64,000 nucleotides of DNA, taken from the NCBI GenBank assembly GCA_040753915.1, contig JBFMDN010000004.1, positions 83,622 through 147,621 on the forward strand, in the 5' to 3' direction. Positions 33,501 to 41,414 of the stretch are shown here, one piece after another. Made by a program: the position numbers and the translations under genes. The stretch comes from JBFMDN01 sp040753915. GTDB lineage: Bacteria > Desulfobacterota > Desulfomonilia > Desulfomonilales > Desulfomonilaceae. The notes under the pieces are model-generated. The model did no database searches, was not told the origin of the DNA, and saw only the letters and a program-made list of their open reading frames with translations. Within the stretch, counting starts at the first letter, position 1, and every line of letters begins with the position of its first letter.

Positions 33501-35854
33501 CCGGTGAGCATACGGCACAGATTACGACGGACGCCAGAGCGGAGCTGGAAACAAATTTCAAAGCAGCTCCCGATGTTTCACCGGTGAACGTGCTGGCGTG
33601 TTCACCGACCCTGGAAATGGGTATTGACGTAGGGGGACTGGACGCAGTTGTGATGCGAAACGTTCCTCCCCGGCCAGACAACTATGCCCAGAGAGGAGGC
33701 CGTGCAGGTCGGCGTTCCCGAGTCGGTATGGTAGTCGGCTACGCTCGAAACACCCCGCATGACCAGTATTTCTATGACAAACCTGCCGAAATGATCGGTG
33801 GCGAGGTGCCGGCCCCTGCTCTGTCTTTAGGAAACCGAGACGTACTGATACGCCACCTTCACGGTATCATATTTGGAGCAGCGCAGCCCGGTCTGGCAGG
33901 GCGCATGATCGAATATGTGGGACCCGACGGCGCCATTAACCATGAAGCGGTCGATGGGCTCATTCAAGGAGTTCAGGCCCAGAAGGAACATGCTGCGGAG
34001 ATGGCTCGACAGGCGTGGGGAGATGAAATCCTTGCACGAGCCGGAATTGACGAGCAGCAACTGCGCGAGCACCTTAATGAATTGCCCGACAGGATACACC
34101 ACGTGATCAATGCTACGTCCCGGCAGGTGATCGAACTTCGACAGGCTCTGGATTCGTATGCGAGAAGCCTGGAAGGACGACATGCAGGTGTACGGGCTGG
34201 CGATTTGGTGGCTCGTTTGTTGGGAATCCAGACCGCATCTCGTCCGAATATCCAGGATGCTGATGATCGTTCGGCTGGATATCCTCTGAGGCGATTTGCC
34301 GAATTCGGCTTGCTTCCTGGCTACGAGTTTCCATCTGAACCCGCGACCTTGAGGCTCCTGGGTGACGAGCACGAAGAGGACCCTATTTCCGTCACCAGAC
34401 GATTCGGCCTGGGCCAGTTCCAACCTGAGGCTCATGTATATGCACGGAAGCGGCGATGGGTGGTAATCGGACTTGACAACGCTTCACCGTGGAATCCTCG
34501 TAGTGATGGTCCGACCTGGAGTTATCGGGTTTGTGGTACTTGTGGCCTCAGGTACAATGCCGACGAACCGAGTTGTCCCCGGTGTGGGACGAGCAGTCCT
34601 GGTCCGGCGGATCCTGCATTCGAGTTCGCGGGCTTTCTGGCCAAGAAGGAGGAGCGGCCTATTCTGGACGAAGAAGACCGTTACGCTGCTCGGAACCTCG
34701 TCACGGTACATCCTCAATGGACGGGTGACGTGGTGGGCAGGTGGTCCCTCGTCAACGGCTGGGGATTGCGACTCAGCCGGAATGAAGAGGTAAGATGGAT
34801 CAACGAAGGCCTTCCGCCGACCCAAGCTGAAATCGCAAACCAGTTACCCATTTTGCACGTGGAGGCAAAGGGATATTTGCTCTGTCCATCATGCGGGCGA
34901 AAGCTCGAACCTCCGCCTCCCCCCCAAGTTCAAAGTAGAGGGAGGCGAAATGCCGGTGGGCGTGCAGGCCGTCAGGATACTGGAGGCCATGCAGACGGAT
35001 GCCCTCTTATCGGTACCGCCCCCCGGGCCTTGGCCATCACGACCGCTGCAAAGGTCGAGGTCTTGCGATTGCTGATGCCGGTCCCCGGATCTGACAATGC
35101 AAGACAATGGCTCTCGTTGGGACTCTCGCTCGGCTATGCACTCCTCAACGGTATGCAGCGGAGGTTCATGCTCGATCCGGCTGAGCTCGAATTCCAACTG
35201 GAAGGGCCCTGGAACTCGCAGCAGGGCGAGGCTCGTTGTTCGGTGATGTCCCTCGCGTTCATCGACCCCGGTTTGGGAGGAAGCGGGTATTTGGAGAGGA
35301 TCGCAGAAGATTTTCATCTTGTGGCGGAGAGAGCACTGGAGCACCTGGACCATGCGGGTTGCGACACAGCCTGCTACCGCTGTCTGAAGACCTATCAGAA
35401 CCAGCGATACCATGATCAACTTCATTGGCCCTCGGCAATTCCTGCTCTGCACGAACTGGCCGAGCAAGCCCCGACCGGCCGTCCGCTGCAAACCGGGGAC
35501 ATGGACGATCCGAGACCTTGGCTCGAAGCATATGCCGCGGGCCTCGGCTCACCTCTCGAACTGAAGTTCCTGCAGCTTTTCGAGAAGTACGGCTTCAAAC
35601 CGGAGAAACAGGTGCCTGTCTCCCCAACGGACGACGAACCGCCCATATCCGTGGCTGACTTCGCTGTTCCCGAGCGTAGGTTGGCAATCTACGTGGATGG
35701 GGCGGCTTTCCATATAGGTGCCAACCTCCGCCGTGACCGATATATCCGTGGAAGACTTCGTGACGGGCAACCGCCCTGGCGAGTGGAGGAACTCAGAGCA
35801 TCGGATTTGAAGGCTGGAGAAAGTCTGATCAGGCGGTTGAAAGAGAGTATTTGA
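30542..35854 (+). CDS. giant DEAD/DEAH helicase with DUF1998 and a nuclease-like C-terminus
   Basis: 1770 residues from the ATG at 30542. Helicase core: TTGTGSGKTEAF near 106, YPMNALANDQRQR, DEVH near 227, GTSATI, and SPTLEMGIDVGG plus QRGGRAGRRSR near 1020-1060. Zinc-ribbon-like Cys sets occur near 458-500 (CVNPNCGRLYPKGEERCTSC) and 1330-1360. The DUF1998/MrfA-type motif CDTACYRCLKTYQNQRYH is near 1607-1625. The last 110 residues (SPLELKFLQLFEKYGF, ISVADFAVP, LAIYVDGAAFH, RRDRYI) look like a DUF559/Vsr-like PD-(D/E)XK domain. In DISARM, DrmA (helicase) and DrmB (DUF1998) are usually separate; this looks like a fusion with an added nuclease domain, and no PLD-type drmC is seen. Confidence 0.85.
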   Translation: MTLHPIRILDQVLDEYRDYLLTEFRAKDPNLRAALERELDAPGFLAQDTFYQAHRPFRTGSLWRDLPLNPKLAAVMEKRSRSPEAYLHQSLAIEQLLSSAANPVVVTTGTGSGKTEAFLLPVIQNAFEDSVRFKKSGLTAILVYPMNALANDQRQRIEDYLNEAGMAGAIRVEQYDRGTSQTKRQEMRANPPHILLTNYMMLEYLLVRPADREDIFANHRCRFLVLDEVHTYRGILGTNIALLVRRVRTHLARARQDWKPDVPATERPKRYPKLIPIGTSATIKSLFEEGLSREEVIRLRDESVKEFFGNLTGADRDSIRVFGEELKELQIPSEAVYPRRAGQVRVRHLQVSDVEIVRQALCSLAQLPENTPLNDAASRYRLLWDLNRWLIKRPMSVSQIVEVMRAEVPQRADCTGNELRAEVEAALVIGAALPDETPGALRLRAHRFVRGGWKFHRCVNPNCGRLYPKGEERCTSCNHVTAPLYLCRNCGADYLRFAGDIESEPLRPTADVAATLEWMVYEPSKFDSPVAAEEDEDDREEAAERPPRRGRARVPTQIRRRPVLEGSLDPTTLLFSTNPDEYPWVVTLSPARTRCLCCGGTAGSRNVITPLALGTSAAVKVLSEGLVEGLTEANGNRPGHDGKERLLLFSDSRQDAAHQARFIIFASRYDRMRRRLMEHLLREQELTVQRAVELLSESAVSQRDNPYVPLETDWIPEDARNRVQAWEEAPLLDEIAVNAGYRATLVNLGLVGIRYHQLDEYVQAKGEDLAEALGVDLPQLTYICRVMLDEMRVRGALSRPMLQYHPAHISCPAHLHAAEWERTVKQPRGYPLTRQGQVVAVMDGPTISGVTVRNAWRRPRSGGRGPSLERILRHLLHDFGGNEPDDQMMTDMLRFLRDGSFILPYTLYGYRESMQLLQVNAETIRLHVLNDDTRLHCEVCGDVRSGPHAGMPCSQCHGRLVLWADTDVELNRTVRRIRKTEAVPLVAGEHTAQITTDARAELETNFKAAPDVSPVNVLACSPTLEMGIDVGGLDAVVMRNVPPRPDNYAQRGGRAGRRSRVGMVVGYARNTPHDQYFYDKPAEMIGGEVPAPALSLGNRDVLIRHLHGIIFGAAQPGLAGRMIEYVGPDGAINHEAVDGLIQGVQAQKEHAAEMARQAWGDEILARAGIDEQQLREHLNELPDRIHHVINATSRQVIELRQALDSYARSLEGRHAGVRAGDLVARLLGIQTASRPNIQDADDRSAGYPLRRFAEFGLLPGYEFPSEPATLRLLGDEHEEDPISVTRRFGLGQFQPEAHVYARKRRWVVIGLDNASPWNPRSDGPTWSYRVCGTCGLRYNADEPSCPRCGTSSPGPADPAFEFAGFLAKKEERPILDEEDRYAARNLVTVHPQWTGDVVGRWSLVNGWGLRLSRNEEVRWINEGLPPTQAEIANQLPILHVEAKGYLLCPSCGRKLEPPPPPQVQSRGRRNAGGRAGRQDTGGHADGCPLIGTAPRALAITTAAKVEVLRLLMPVPGSDNARQWLSLGLSLGYALLNGMQRRFMLDPAELEFQLEGPWNSQQGEARCSVMSLAFIDPGLGGSGYLERIAEDFHLVAERALEHLDHAGCDTACYRCLKTYQNQRYHDQLHWPSAIPALHELAEQAPTGRPLQTGDMDDPRPWLEAYAAGLGSPLELKFLQLFEKYGFKPEKQVPVSPTDDEPPISVADFAVPERRLAIYVDGAAFHIGANLRRDRYIRGRLRDGQPPWRVEELRASDLKAGESLIRRLKESI

Positions 35855-36159
35855 AAGCCTTCACAGAGACGAGGCTGACGGAATGCCGGGCCAAGACTTG
35901 CATGATTACCCCTCATTGTAGTTGAAAAACTACACGTTGAATATCAGGTAGTTATGAAAATAACCTTAAGTCATGCGAAGCTTTTTGATTGTGGGACAAC
36001 GAGTCTTGTGATATTCGCGCAGGTCTGGAGTGAGGACGAGATCGGTGATCCGCAAAGTCTTGATCTTCTCCTTCTGGCTTGACACGAGGGTGCCCGGGTC
36101 CTATGATCGCCGCCCAAAGCCGGACCACAGAGGAAAAATACGGTAAAAGAGTAGTCTTC
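35855..36159. other. intergenic region with a small hairpin
   Basis: GTAGTT-GAAA-AACTAC at 35918-35933 is a perfect six-pair hairpin without a T-run. The stretch near 36080-36120 resembles a dispersed intergenic repeat. No gene seen. The HD gene start could lie in this space (in-frame ATG at 36103). Confidence 0.45.
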
Positions 36160-37575
36160 ATGGCGGAAGAGCGTGCAGTGAGGGACCCCATTCATGGCTT
36201 CGTCTATCTAAGAAGCAAGGAAGCCGAAATCGTTGGATCAGCCCTCTTTCAAAGGCTACGGGGAATCCGTCAGTTAGCTTTTGCCCATTTGGTATATCCC
36301 GGAGCGCACCACACAAGATTTGAACATTCGCTGGGTGTCTGTAACATTGTTGGCAGGCTGGCGAAAAGCGTGGGGCTGAAAACCGAAGACGAGCAACTTG
36401 TCCGCCTGGCAGCTTTGCTGCATGACATTGGACATGGGCCTTTTTCGCATGTTTCAGAGGACGCTCTCGAAATTTACGCCGAAAGGGAGAAGCTTGGAGA
36501 CCGGCTGCAAGATGACCAAGCGAGTATCCATGAGCTTGTAACACAGGATTTCATCAGAAATGACCCAGATCTCAAGCGGTTACTTGGAGAGCACGACTGC
36601 CAGCGGATCGCTACGCTACTTGCAGAAGGTTATGATGAACCACTGTTGAGGTCCTTGGTATCAGGCCCATTGGACGGGGACAAACAGGACTATCTCTTGC
36701 GAGACAGCCATTACTGTGGCGTAAAGTACGGTGTCTTTGACTTGGACCAGATGCATCGCTCCTTGGTCGCACACGATCCGGGCGACGGAACAGAGCTGAT
36801 GATATCAGACGATGGAATTCATGTTCTGGAGCAATTCGTCCTGGCCAAGTATTACATAACCACGCAGGTGTATCGACACCGAATTCGGCTGATTACCGAT
36901 CAGATGCTGGTCCGAGCGATTTGCCTCGGAATCGAGAAAGATGGAATCAGGGAACTGCATGAGCTTTATGGCTACGACGGAAGCGCTGATTTCGCAGCCA
37001 GGTATGCTCAGTGGGACGATGCGCGGTTTCTTCTGCATTTCGGAAGAGATGACCTCTCAGGGACGTATTGCCAGAGGCTTCTGGAGCGTTTGCGCAAGAG
37101 GCAGCTCCTGAAGAAGATTTACGGCAAGCGAATTAAGGAGCTTCCAGGTAACGTTCGCGAGACCTTGGAACAGATAAGCAGTTCAAACAACAGAGAGAAA
37201 CGGGCTGAACTCGAAGCCATGATCCACGAAGAAATCCGCCACCGGCTCCCGTCGAATTGCGATCTCGGAGACGGTGATAGCAACTTCGTGATTCTTCACT
37301 CTTACAAGTTCAAGTCCGTGAAGGAACAGTCTAGGGACAACGAAGGTCCTATTCTCGTGGAGAGGTCGCCAACGCCAAAGACGTTTGAAGAGGAGTCCGC
37401 GCTCTTTCATTCAATTGACGCATCCCTGAGCGAAGCTCATGTGGAGGTATATGCTCCGATAATCTACGACAGCCCGGCACAGCGCCGAAAGGTGCTGACT
37501 ACCCTTGACCGCCCCATAACTGAAATACTGACCCGGCTTAGCTCAGAAGATGGAGAGACCAATGAAGACACGTGA
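36160..37575 (+). CDS. HD-domain phosphohydrolase, SAMHD1/YwfO-like
   Basis: 471 residues from the ATG at 36160, chosen because the family starts with the VRDPIHGFV motif; an upstream ATG at 36103 is possible. HD metal ligands are in HTRFEHSLGV and LLHDIGHGPFSH, with the later Asp in DGDKQDYLLRDSHYCG. The protein is a dNTP triphosphohydrolase-like enzyme; members can deplete dNTPs during phage infection. It overlaps by 14 bases the YwgA-like gene, a pairing also known next to each other in Bacillus (ywfO/ywgA). Located at the end of the DISARM-like cluster, it may be part of the island's arsenal. Confidence 0.9.
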   Translation: MAEERAVRDPIHGFVYLRSKEAEIVGSALFQRLRGIRQLAFAHLVYPGAHHTRFEHSLGVCNIVGRLAKSVGLKTEDEQLVRLAALLHDIGHGPFSHVSEDALEIYAEREKLGDRLQDDQASIHELVTQDFIRNDPDLKRLLGEHDCQRIATLLAEGYDEPLLRSLVSGPLDGDKQDYLLRDSHYCGVKYGVFDLDQMHRSLVAHDPGDGTELMISDDGIHVLEQFVLAKYYITTQVYRHRIRLITDQMLVRAICLGIEKDGIRELHELYGYDGSADFAARYAQWDDARFLLHFGRDDLSGTYCQRLLERLRKRQLLKKIYGKRIKELPGNVRETLEQISSSNNREKRAELEAMIHEEIRHRLPSNCDLGDGDSNFVILHSYKFKSVKEQSRDNEGPILVERSPTPKTFEEESALFHSIDASLSEAHVEVYAPIIYDSPAQRRKVLTTLDRPITEILTRLSSEDGETNEDT

Positions 37576-38110
37576 TTTTGTTGTTCTTGCCTACGGAGCC
37601 TTCGGAGGAAAAATCTCCGGGAAGACTAACCTACAGAAAAAAGTTTATTTCCTTGGTGTAGGGCTCGGCATGGAATCTGATTTGGGCTACCGGCCACATT
37701 ATTATGGTCCATATTCGGCTTCAGTCGCTGAAGCGAATTCAGAGTTGCGATCCATGGGGTACCTGAGCGAGTGCTCCACGAGCTGGGGAAGCGATAATCG
37801 TGGCTTTGAGATTGCACGATATGACTACGCCCTCACGGAGGATGGCAGTCGTCTCCTTGAAAGGAAACAACTTGAGTATCGCGACATTTGGGATAAGCTC
37901 ATCGCTTTTGCTGAAGTAATGAAATCCGTGGGCGAGTTGAACTATTGGGAACTCTCAATCGCTGCCAAGTCGTACTTTATCCTGAAGAGCGCAGGAGCAC
38001 AGATCGGCACGAAAGAGATTCAGAATGAAGCATTGAAGCTCGGCTGGGAGGTCAGAGAGGAGGAGATTCAGAAAGCATGTGAATTCCTTGAAAGGGTGCA
38101 GTTGGTTTAG
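37562..38110 (+). CDS. YwgA-like winged-helix protein
   Basis: 182 residues from the ATG at 37562, after GGAGAGACCA; an in-frame ATG at 37550 is possible. Its opening (KTRDFVVLAYGAFGGKISGKTNLQKKVYFLG) and HYYGPYSASV segment match the YwgA family, small proteins with a winged-helix look related to SocA/Panacea-type antitoxins. Position directly after, and overlapping, an HD phosphohydrolase suggests it modulates that enzyme. Function unproven. Confidence 0.75.
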   Translation: MKTRDFVVLAYGAFGGKISGKTNLQKKVYFLGVGLGMESDLGYRPHYYGPYSASVAEANSELRSMGYLSECSTSWGSDNRGFEIARYDYALTEDGSRLLERKQLEYRDIWDKLIAFAEVMKSVGELNYWELSIAAKSYFILKSAGAQIGTKEIQNEALKLGWEVREEEIQKACEFLERVQLV

Positions 38111-38786
38111 CGGAGGACGGCGGTCAGGTCTTGTTTCTTGATTGGACTCCGGTGGCACATGCTGACAATGGCAGGGAAGGCCACGTTTAGGCGAGGCGGA
38201 GTTTAGAGCTTGGCCCAACCCCAATCATGCTTCGAATCCACTCCCTCGTCAAAGCTTGTTCCAAGAGTCATCTACGAAACTGTGCATAATCTGCGGATTT
38301 GTGCTCACAACCCGCCCTTCCCTAAACAGCGTTGCCGTGACTTTGCGACCGAATCTACAAACGGAAGTACTGGGAATCAAACACCTTGCCCCGCTCCATC
38401 ATCTTACAGCTCGACGAGATAGCCGAGCCGTTGTCTTCCTTGATGACGTTGATCGACCGCATTTCGCGCGGCTCGTGGATCGGTCCGAACACTCACTCTC
38501 ATGGAGAGCTCTTCACCGCTTCAAGCAGTTCCTGGTGAGCGATTGAGGCAATTGGGTGATTCTGGCCTTGTGATCCCAATCGTTTCATCAGTTCTGCCAA
38601 AAGAGCATCATACCTTCCAACCCACCGCGTACACCACACAGTGGGTCCGTCTTCCGGTGGCCCGCCAAAGGACTAGACGAAAAGAAATTTCGCGGTCGTT
38701 GACTTTCGTGACAGCCGTTAATACCTATACGTTACAGGAGAAATCATCCAGGTCAGTGACAGATACGCTGGGCAAAGGGGTACGCC
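38111..38786. other. 676-base stretch without a recognisable gene
   Basis: Several open frames of 60-110 codons exist on the plus strand (for example 38256-38546) but none has a ribosome binding site or a family pattern. It may be a decayed gene at the right border of the defence island. The end carries a candidate promoter, TTGACT (38699-38704)-17-TACCTA, for the IscS-like gene. Confidence 0.4.
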
Positions 38787-39971
38787 ATGAGAATAATCAA
38801 TATGGACCATGTGGCCGCGTGTCCAATTCTGCCTGAGGTTGCCGATGCAATGATACCTTTCCTCAAGGAGAGGTTCGGCAACCCATCGAGCATGCACAGC
38901 TCCGGAGAGCAGGTGTCTGAAGCGATGGAAGAAGCTCGGCGCCACGTGGCGGCTCTCATCAACGCCAAAGATTCGGAAATTGTCTTTACCTCCGGCGGAA
39001 CCGAAGCAAACAACTGGGCCTTGAAAGGGGTTGTAATGGCGAGCCGGGCAAAAGGCAATCACATTATAACCTCTTCCATCGAGCATTTCTCGATCATGCA
39101 CTGCGTCAAGACGCTCGAGAAACAGGGGGTAGAAGTCACACGTCTTCCTGTGGATCAATTTGGGATGGTGGATCCCGCGGACGTGAAAAAAGCGATAACC
39201 CCCCAGACGGTTCTCATCTCGGTCATGCACGCGAACAACGAAGTCGGCACCATCCAACCAATTCAAGAAATCGGGAAAATAGCTCGAGAGCGCAATATTC
39301 TGTTTCACACCGACGCAGTGGCTACCGCAGGCGTGATACCCGTTGACGTGGACAAGTTGAACGTGGACCTCCTCTCCCTGGCCGCGAACCCCTTCTACGG
39401 CCCCCATGGAGTCGGGGCTCTTTACATCAGGAAAGGAACACGCATCGCTCCACTGCTCGACGGAGGAATCCAAGAGCAAGGCCTGCGAGCAGGCACTGAG
39501 AACATCCTCGGAATAATAGGCATGGGCAAGGCGGCGGAAATCGTGGCCAAAGAGATGCACAACCGAATAGCGCATGTCTTGCCGCTGCGCGACCGACTCA
39601 AGAAGGAAATCCCCGAGGCCATCCCCGAGGTGGCGCTCGTGGGGCACCCGACGGAACGGCTGCCAGGCAACGTCAGCGTGGTCGTCCGGTACGTTGAAGG
39701 GGAAGCCATGCTGCTCTTCCTTGACATGGAGGGAATACAGATAGCCAGTGGTTCGGCGTGCATTTCCCGATCGCTCAAGGTATCTCACGTGATGCTCGCC
39801 ATGGGTATAGACGCGGGTACTGCCCAGGGGTCCCTCCTATTTACCCTGGGTGTCGACAATACCAACGCAGACGTTGACGAGGTGTTGAAAGTCCTGCCTT
39901 CCATTGTGCAGAGGCTGAGAGACATGTCGCCCTTGTACAAGAGATCCGTTAGACTCAAGGAAACGGGATGA
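38787..39971 (+). CDS. IscS/NifS-like protein without the PLP lysine
   Basis: 394 residues, class V aminotransferase fold: FGNPSSMHSSG, FTSGGTEANNWALKG, SIEH with His100, HANNEVGTIQ, HTDAV with Asp176, GLRAGTEN, and the mobile loop SGSACISRSL with Cys325. Cysteine desulfurases need a lysine in (S)AHKxYGPKG; here the stretch reads LAANPFYGPHG, so His and Lys are Asn201 and Pro202. A Q usually following DAV is Ala179. The layout is that of Archaeoglobus fulgidus IscS, where Lys is Asp (SSNDIYGPKG), which is reported not to act as a desulfurase and whose cysteine ligates a cluster with IscU. It is followed 66 bases later by an IscU gene. Confidence 0.9.
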   Translation: MRIINMDHVAACPILPEVADAMIPFLKERFGNPSSMHSSGEQVSEAMEEARRHVAALINAKDSEIVFTSGGTEANNWALKGVVMASRAKGNHIITSSIEHFSIMHCVKTLEKQGVEVTRLPVDQFGMVDPADVKKAITPQTVLISVMHANNEVGTIQPIQEIGKIARERNILFHTDAVATAGVIPVDVDKLNVDLLSLAANPFYGPHGVGALYIRKGTRIAPLLDGGIQEQGLRAGTENILGIIGMGKAAEIVAKEMHNRIAHVLPLRDRLKKEIPEAIPEVALVGHPTERLPGNVSVVVRYVEGEAMLLFLDMEGIQIASGSACISRSLKVSHVMLAMGIDAGTAQGSLLFTLGVDNTNADVDEVLKVLPSIVQRLRDMSPLYKRSVRLKETG

Positions 39972-40037
39972 CCGATTCGCTCGTCGCATTTGTGTGCTAC
40001 ACTATGATGGAGGTCTCAAACCTCAGGAGGTTTTTGC

Positions 40038-40526
40038 ATGTATAACGAAGTAGTCATGGATCATTTCAGGAACCCGAGGAATGTCGGAGAAATACCTGAC
40101 GCAGACGGAGTTGGGGAAGTGGGGAACCCGGCCTGCGGAGACATCATGGCCTTCTATATCAAGGTCAAAGACGACAGAATCGAGGACGTGAAATTTCAGA
40201 CATTCGGATGTGGTGCCGCCATAGCGGTTTCCAGCATGGTGAGCGAATTGGCCAAGGGAAAGACCCTGGACGAGGCCATGAAAATAACGAACAAGTCTGT
40301 GCTGGAAGCCCTCGACGGCCTGCCGAAAAAGAAGCATCACTGCTCGAACCTCGGTGCCGACGCGCTTCATCGGGCCATCGAGGATTACAGGGCTAAGCAG
40401 GCTGGCCGGCAATTTGAGAGGCCTGAAGACGGTCCTGAAGTCTGCTCGTGTCCAGTGTGCGATGTCGAAGATCCTGAGGAAGCCCCCTATTGCGCGACCG
40501 CGTGCGAACGGATTTCCTCGAAGTAA
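40038..40526 (+). CDS. iscU: IscU-type Fe-S scaffold with a Cys-rich tail
   Basis: 162 residues; AGGAGG lies 10 bases before the ATG. The IscU core is complete: Cys33 with Asp35 (NPACGDI), Cys58 (TFGCGAA) and Cys102 (KHHCSNLG), the three cluster ligands. IscU normally ends near residue 125-130; this one has a further 30 residues with Cys136, Cys138, Cys141, Cys152 and Cys156 (CSCPVC and CATAC), enough for another cluster or zinc. It assembles [2Fe-2S]/[4Fe-4S] clusters in the cytosol. Its partner gene upstream lacks the PLP lysine, so sulfur may come from sulfide. Confidence 0.93.
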   Translation: MYNEVVMDHFRNPRNVGEIPDADGVGEVGNPACGDIMAFYIKVKDDRIEDVKFQTFGCGAAIAVSSMVSELAKGKTLDEAMKITNKSVLEALDGLPKKKHHCSNLGADALHRAIEDYRAKQAGRQFERPEDGPEVCSCPVCDVEDPEEAPYCATACERISSK

Positions 40527-40933
40527 GTATCGGTCTGCAGTGAGCTCTGCCTCAGGTCGGACTGCGCTCTGTGCGGTGACGAGAGGATCGTGAGAGCGTC
40601 TATGAGGAGAGAGGTTTGCGGACCCCGGGACGGGCCCCCCATGGGCAGGGAAAGGGATGGGATTGGCCGGATTTTTGGCCTCGGCGGTTACGGCGCTATA
40701 CAACAATAATTTCGCAATGTTGCCCATTTCTTTTGGACACAAGATGAATTTTTTATCACGTGTTTATTTAAAAAGACTTGACAACGTCCCTATAACATGT
40801 TTTTTTCTGCCCAGCGACAAACCAAACCTAATCCTTCCTTTGGCCCGTCCCAGACGGGCTTTTTTTTTCAATGGAGATCACCCTCGCAATCCGCCGGCTG
40901 CCAGGCGGCGAACGGGTGAGCAAGGAGAATCGC
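40527..40933. other. intergenic region with a promoter-like stretch and terminator
   Basis: No gene recognised. The AT-rich part around 40760-40805 contains promoter-like boxes (TTGACA 40778-40783; TATAAC 40791-40796, not ideally spaced) and is followed by the strong terminator at 40843-40868. Confidence 0.5.
40843..40868 (+). terminator. intrinsic terminator upstream of the MoaE-like gene
   Basis: GCCCGTC (40843-40849), CCA loop, GACGGGC (40853-40859), then nine T. It would end rightward transcription from iscU, or act as an attenuator in the leader of the MoaE-like gene that begins 66 bases later. Confidence 0.85.
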
Positions 40934-41311
40934 ATGAGCACGCAGAAAGTATCTCTCGAAGAAATGATCCGACGGGTGAAATCACGGCCTGACAGCCACC
41001 GCGCTGGGATGATCCTCTGTCATAACGGTATTGTCCGGTCGTCTGACCGCGCAGGAGAAAAGGCGGTTGTCAAACTGCAGGTGCGCACCCATGGGGAAAA
41101 GCTTGAGGAAATCCGTGCCTGGGGCGAGCAGCAACCCGGCATCGTCGCGGTTCTTATCGAGGCTCGGGAGGGAGAGCTCAAAGTGGGCGACGATCTACTG
41201 TTCATCGTGGTGGCGGGAGATATCCGGGAACACGTTTTTCCTGTGATGCGCGAGATCCTTGAACGGATCAAGGCTCAAGGGGTGACAAAGACGGAAGTCT
41301 ACGGAGCGTAA
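40934..41311 (+). CDS. MoaE-like protein
   Basis: 125 residues; AAGGAGAATCGC precedes the ATG. The GELKVGDDLLFIVVAGDIREHVFPVMREILERIK stretch follows the MoaE pattern (large subunit of molybdopterin synthase). However the usual HRxG before it reads EAREG, and the catalytic C-terminal lysine motif (WKKE type) is replaced by TKTEVYG, so sulfur transfer activity is doubtful. No moaD is next to it. It may be a non-canonical MoaE paralogue. Confidence 0.65.
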   Translation: MSTQKVSLEEMIRRVKSRPDSHRAGMILCHNGIVRSSDRAGEKAVVKLQVRTHGEKLEEIRAWGEQQPGIVAVLIEAREGELKVGDDLLFIVVAGDIREHVFPVMREILERIKAQGVTKTEVYGA

Positions 41312-41347
41312 GCACAACAGAAGCCTTTGAGCCGGTGCTCTGCGGTA

Positions 41348-41389
41348 AGCTTCGGGGGGCAGATTTTTTGACCCCGCCCCCAAGAAGCT
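41348..41389. terminator. candidate bidirectional terminator
   Basis: AGCTTC plus a G run, and a C run plus GAAGCT, can pair around a loop containing TTTTTT. It lies between the convergent MoaE-like and ferredoxin-domain genes. Pairing is imperfect in the middle. Confidence 0.35.
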
Positions 41390-41414
41390 CAATGCAAAGC
41401 GTGACAAAGGACGG

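Noticed and set aside
38256..38546. 96-codon frame between the defence island and the IscS-like gene
   Set aside because: No ribosome binding site, no recognisable family and several overlapping alternatives in other frames.
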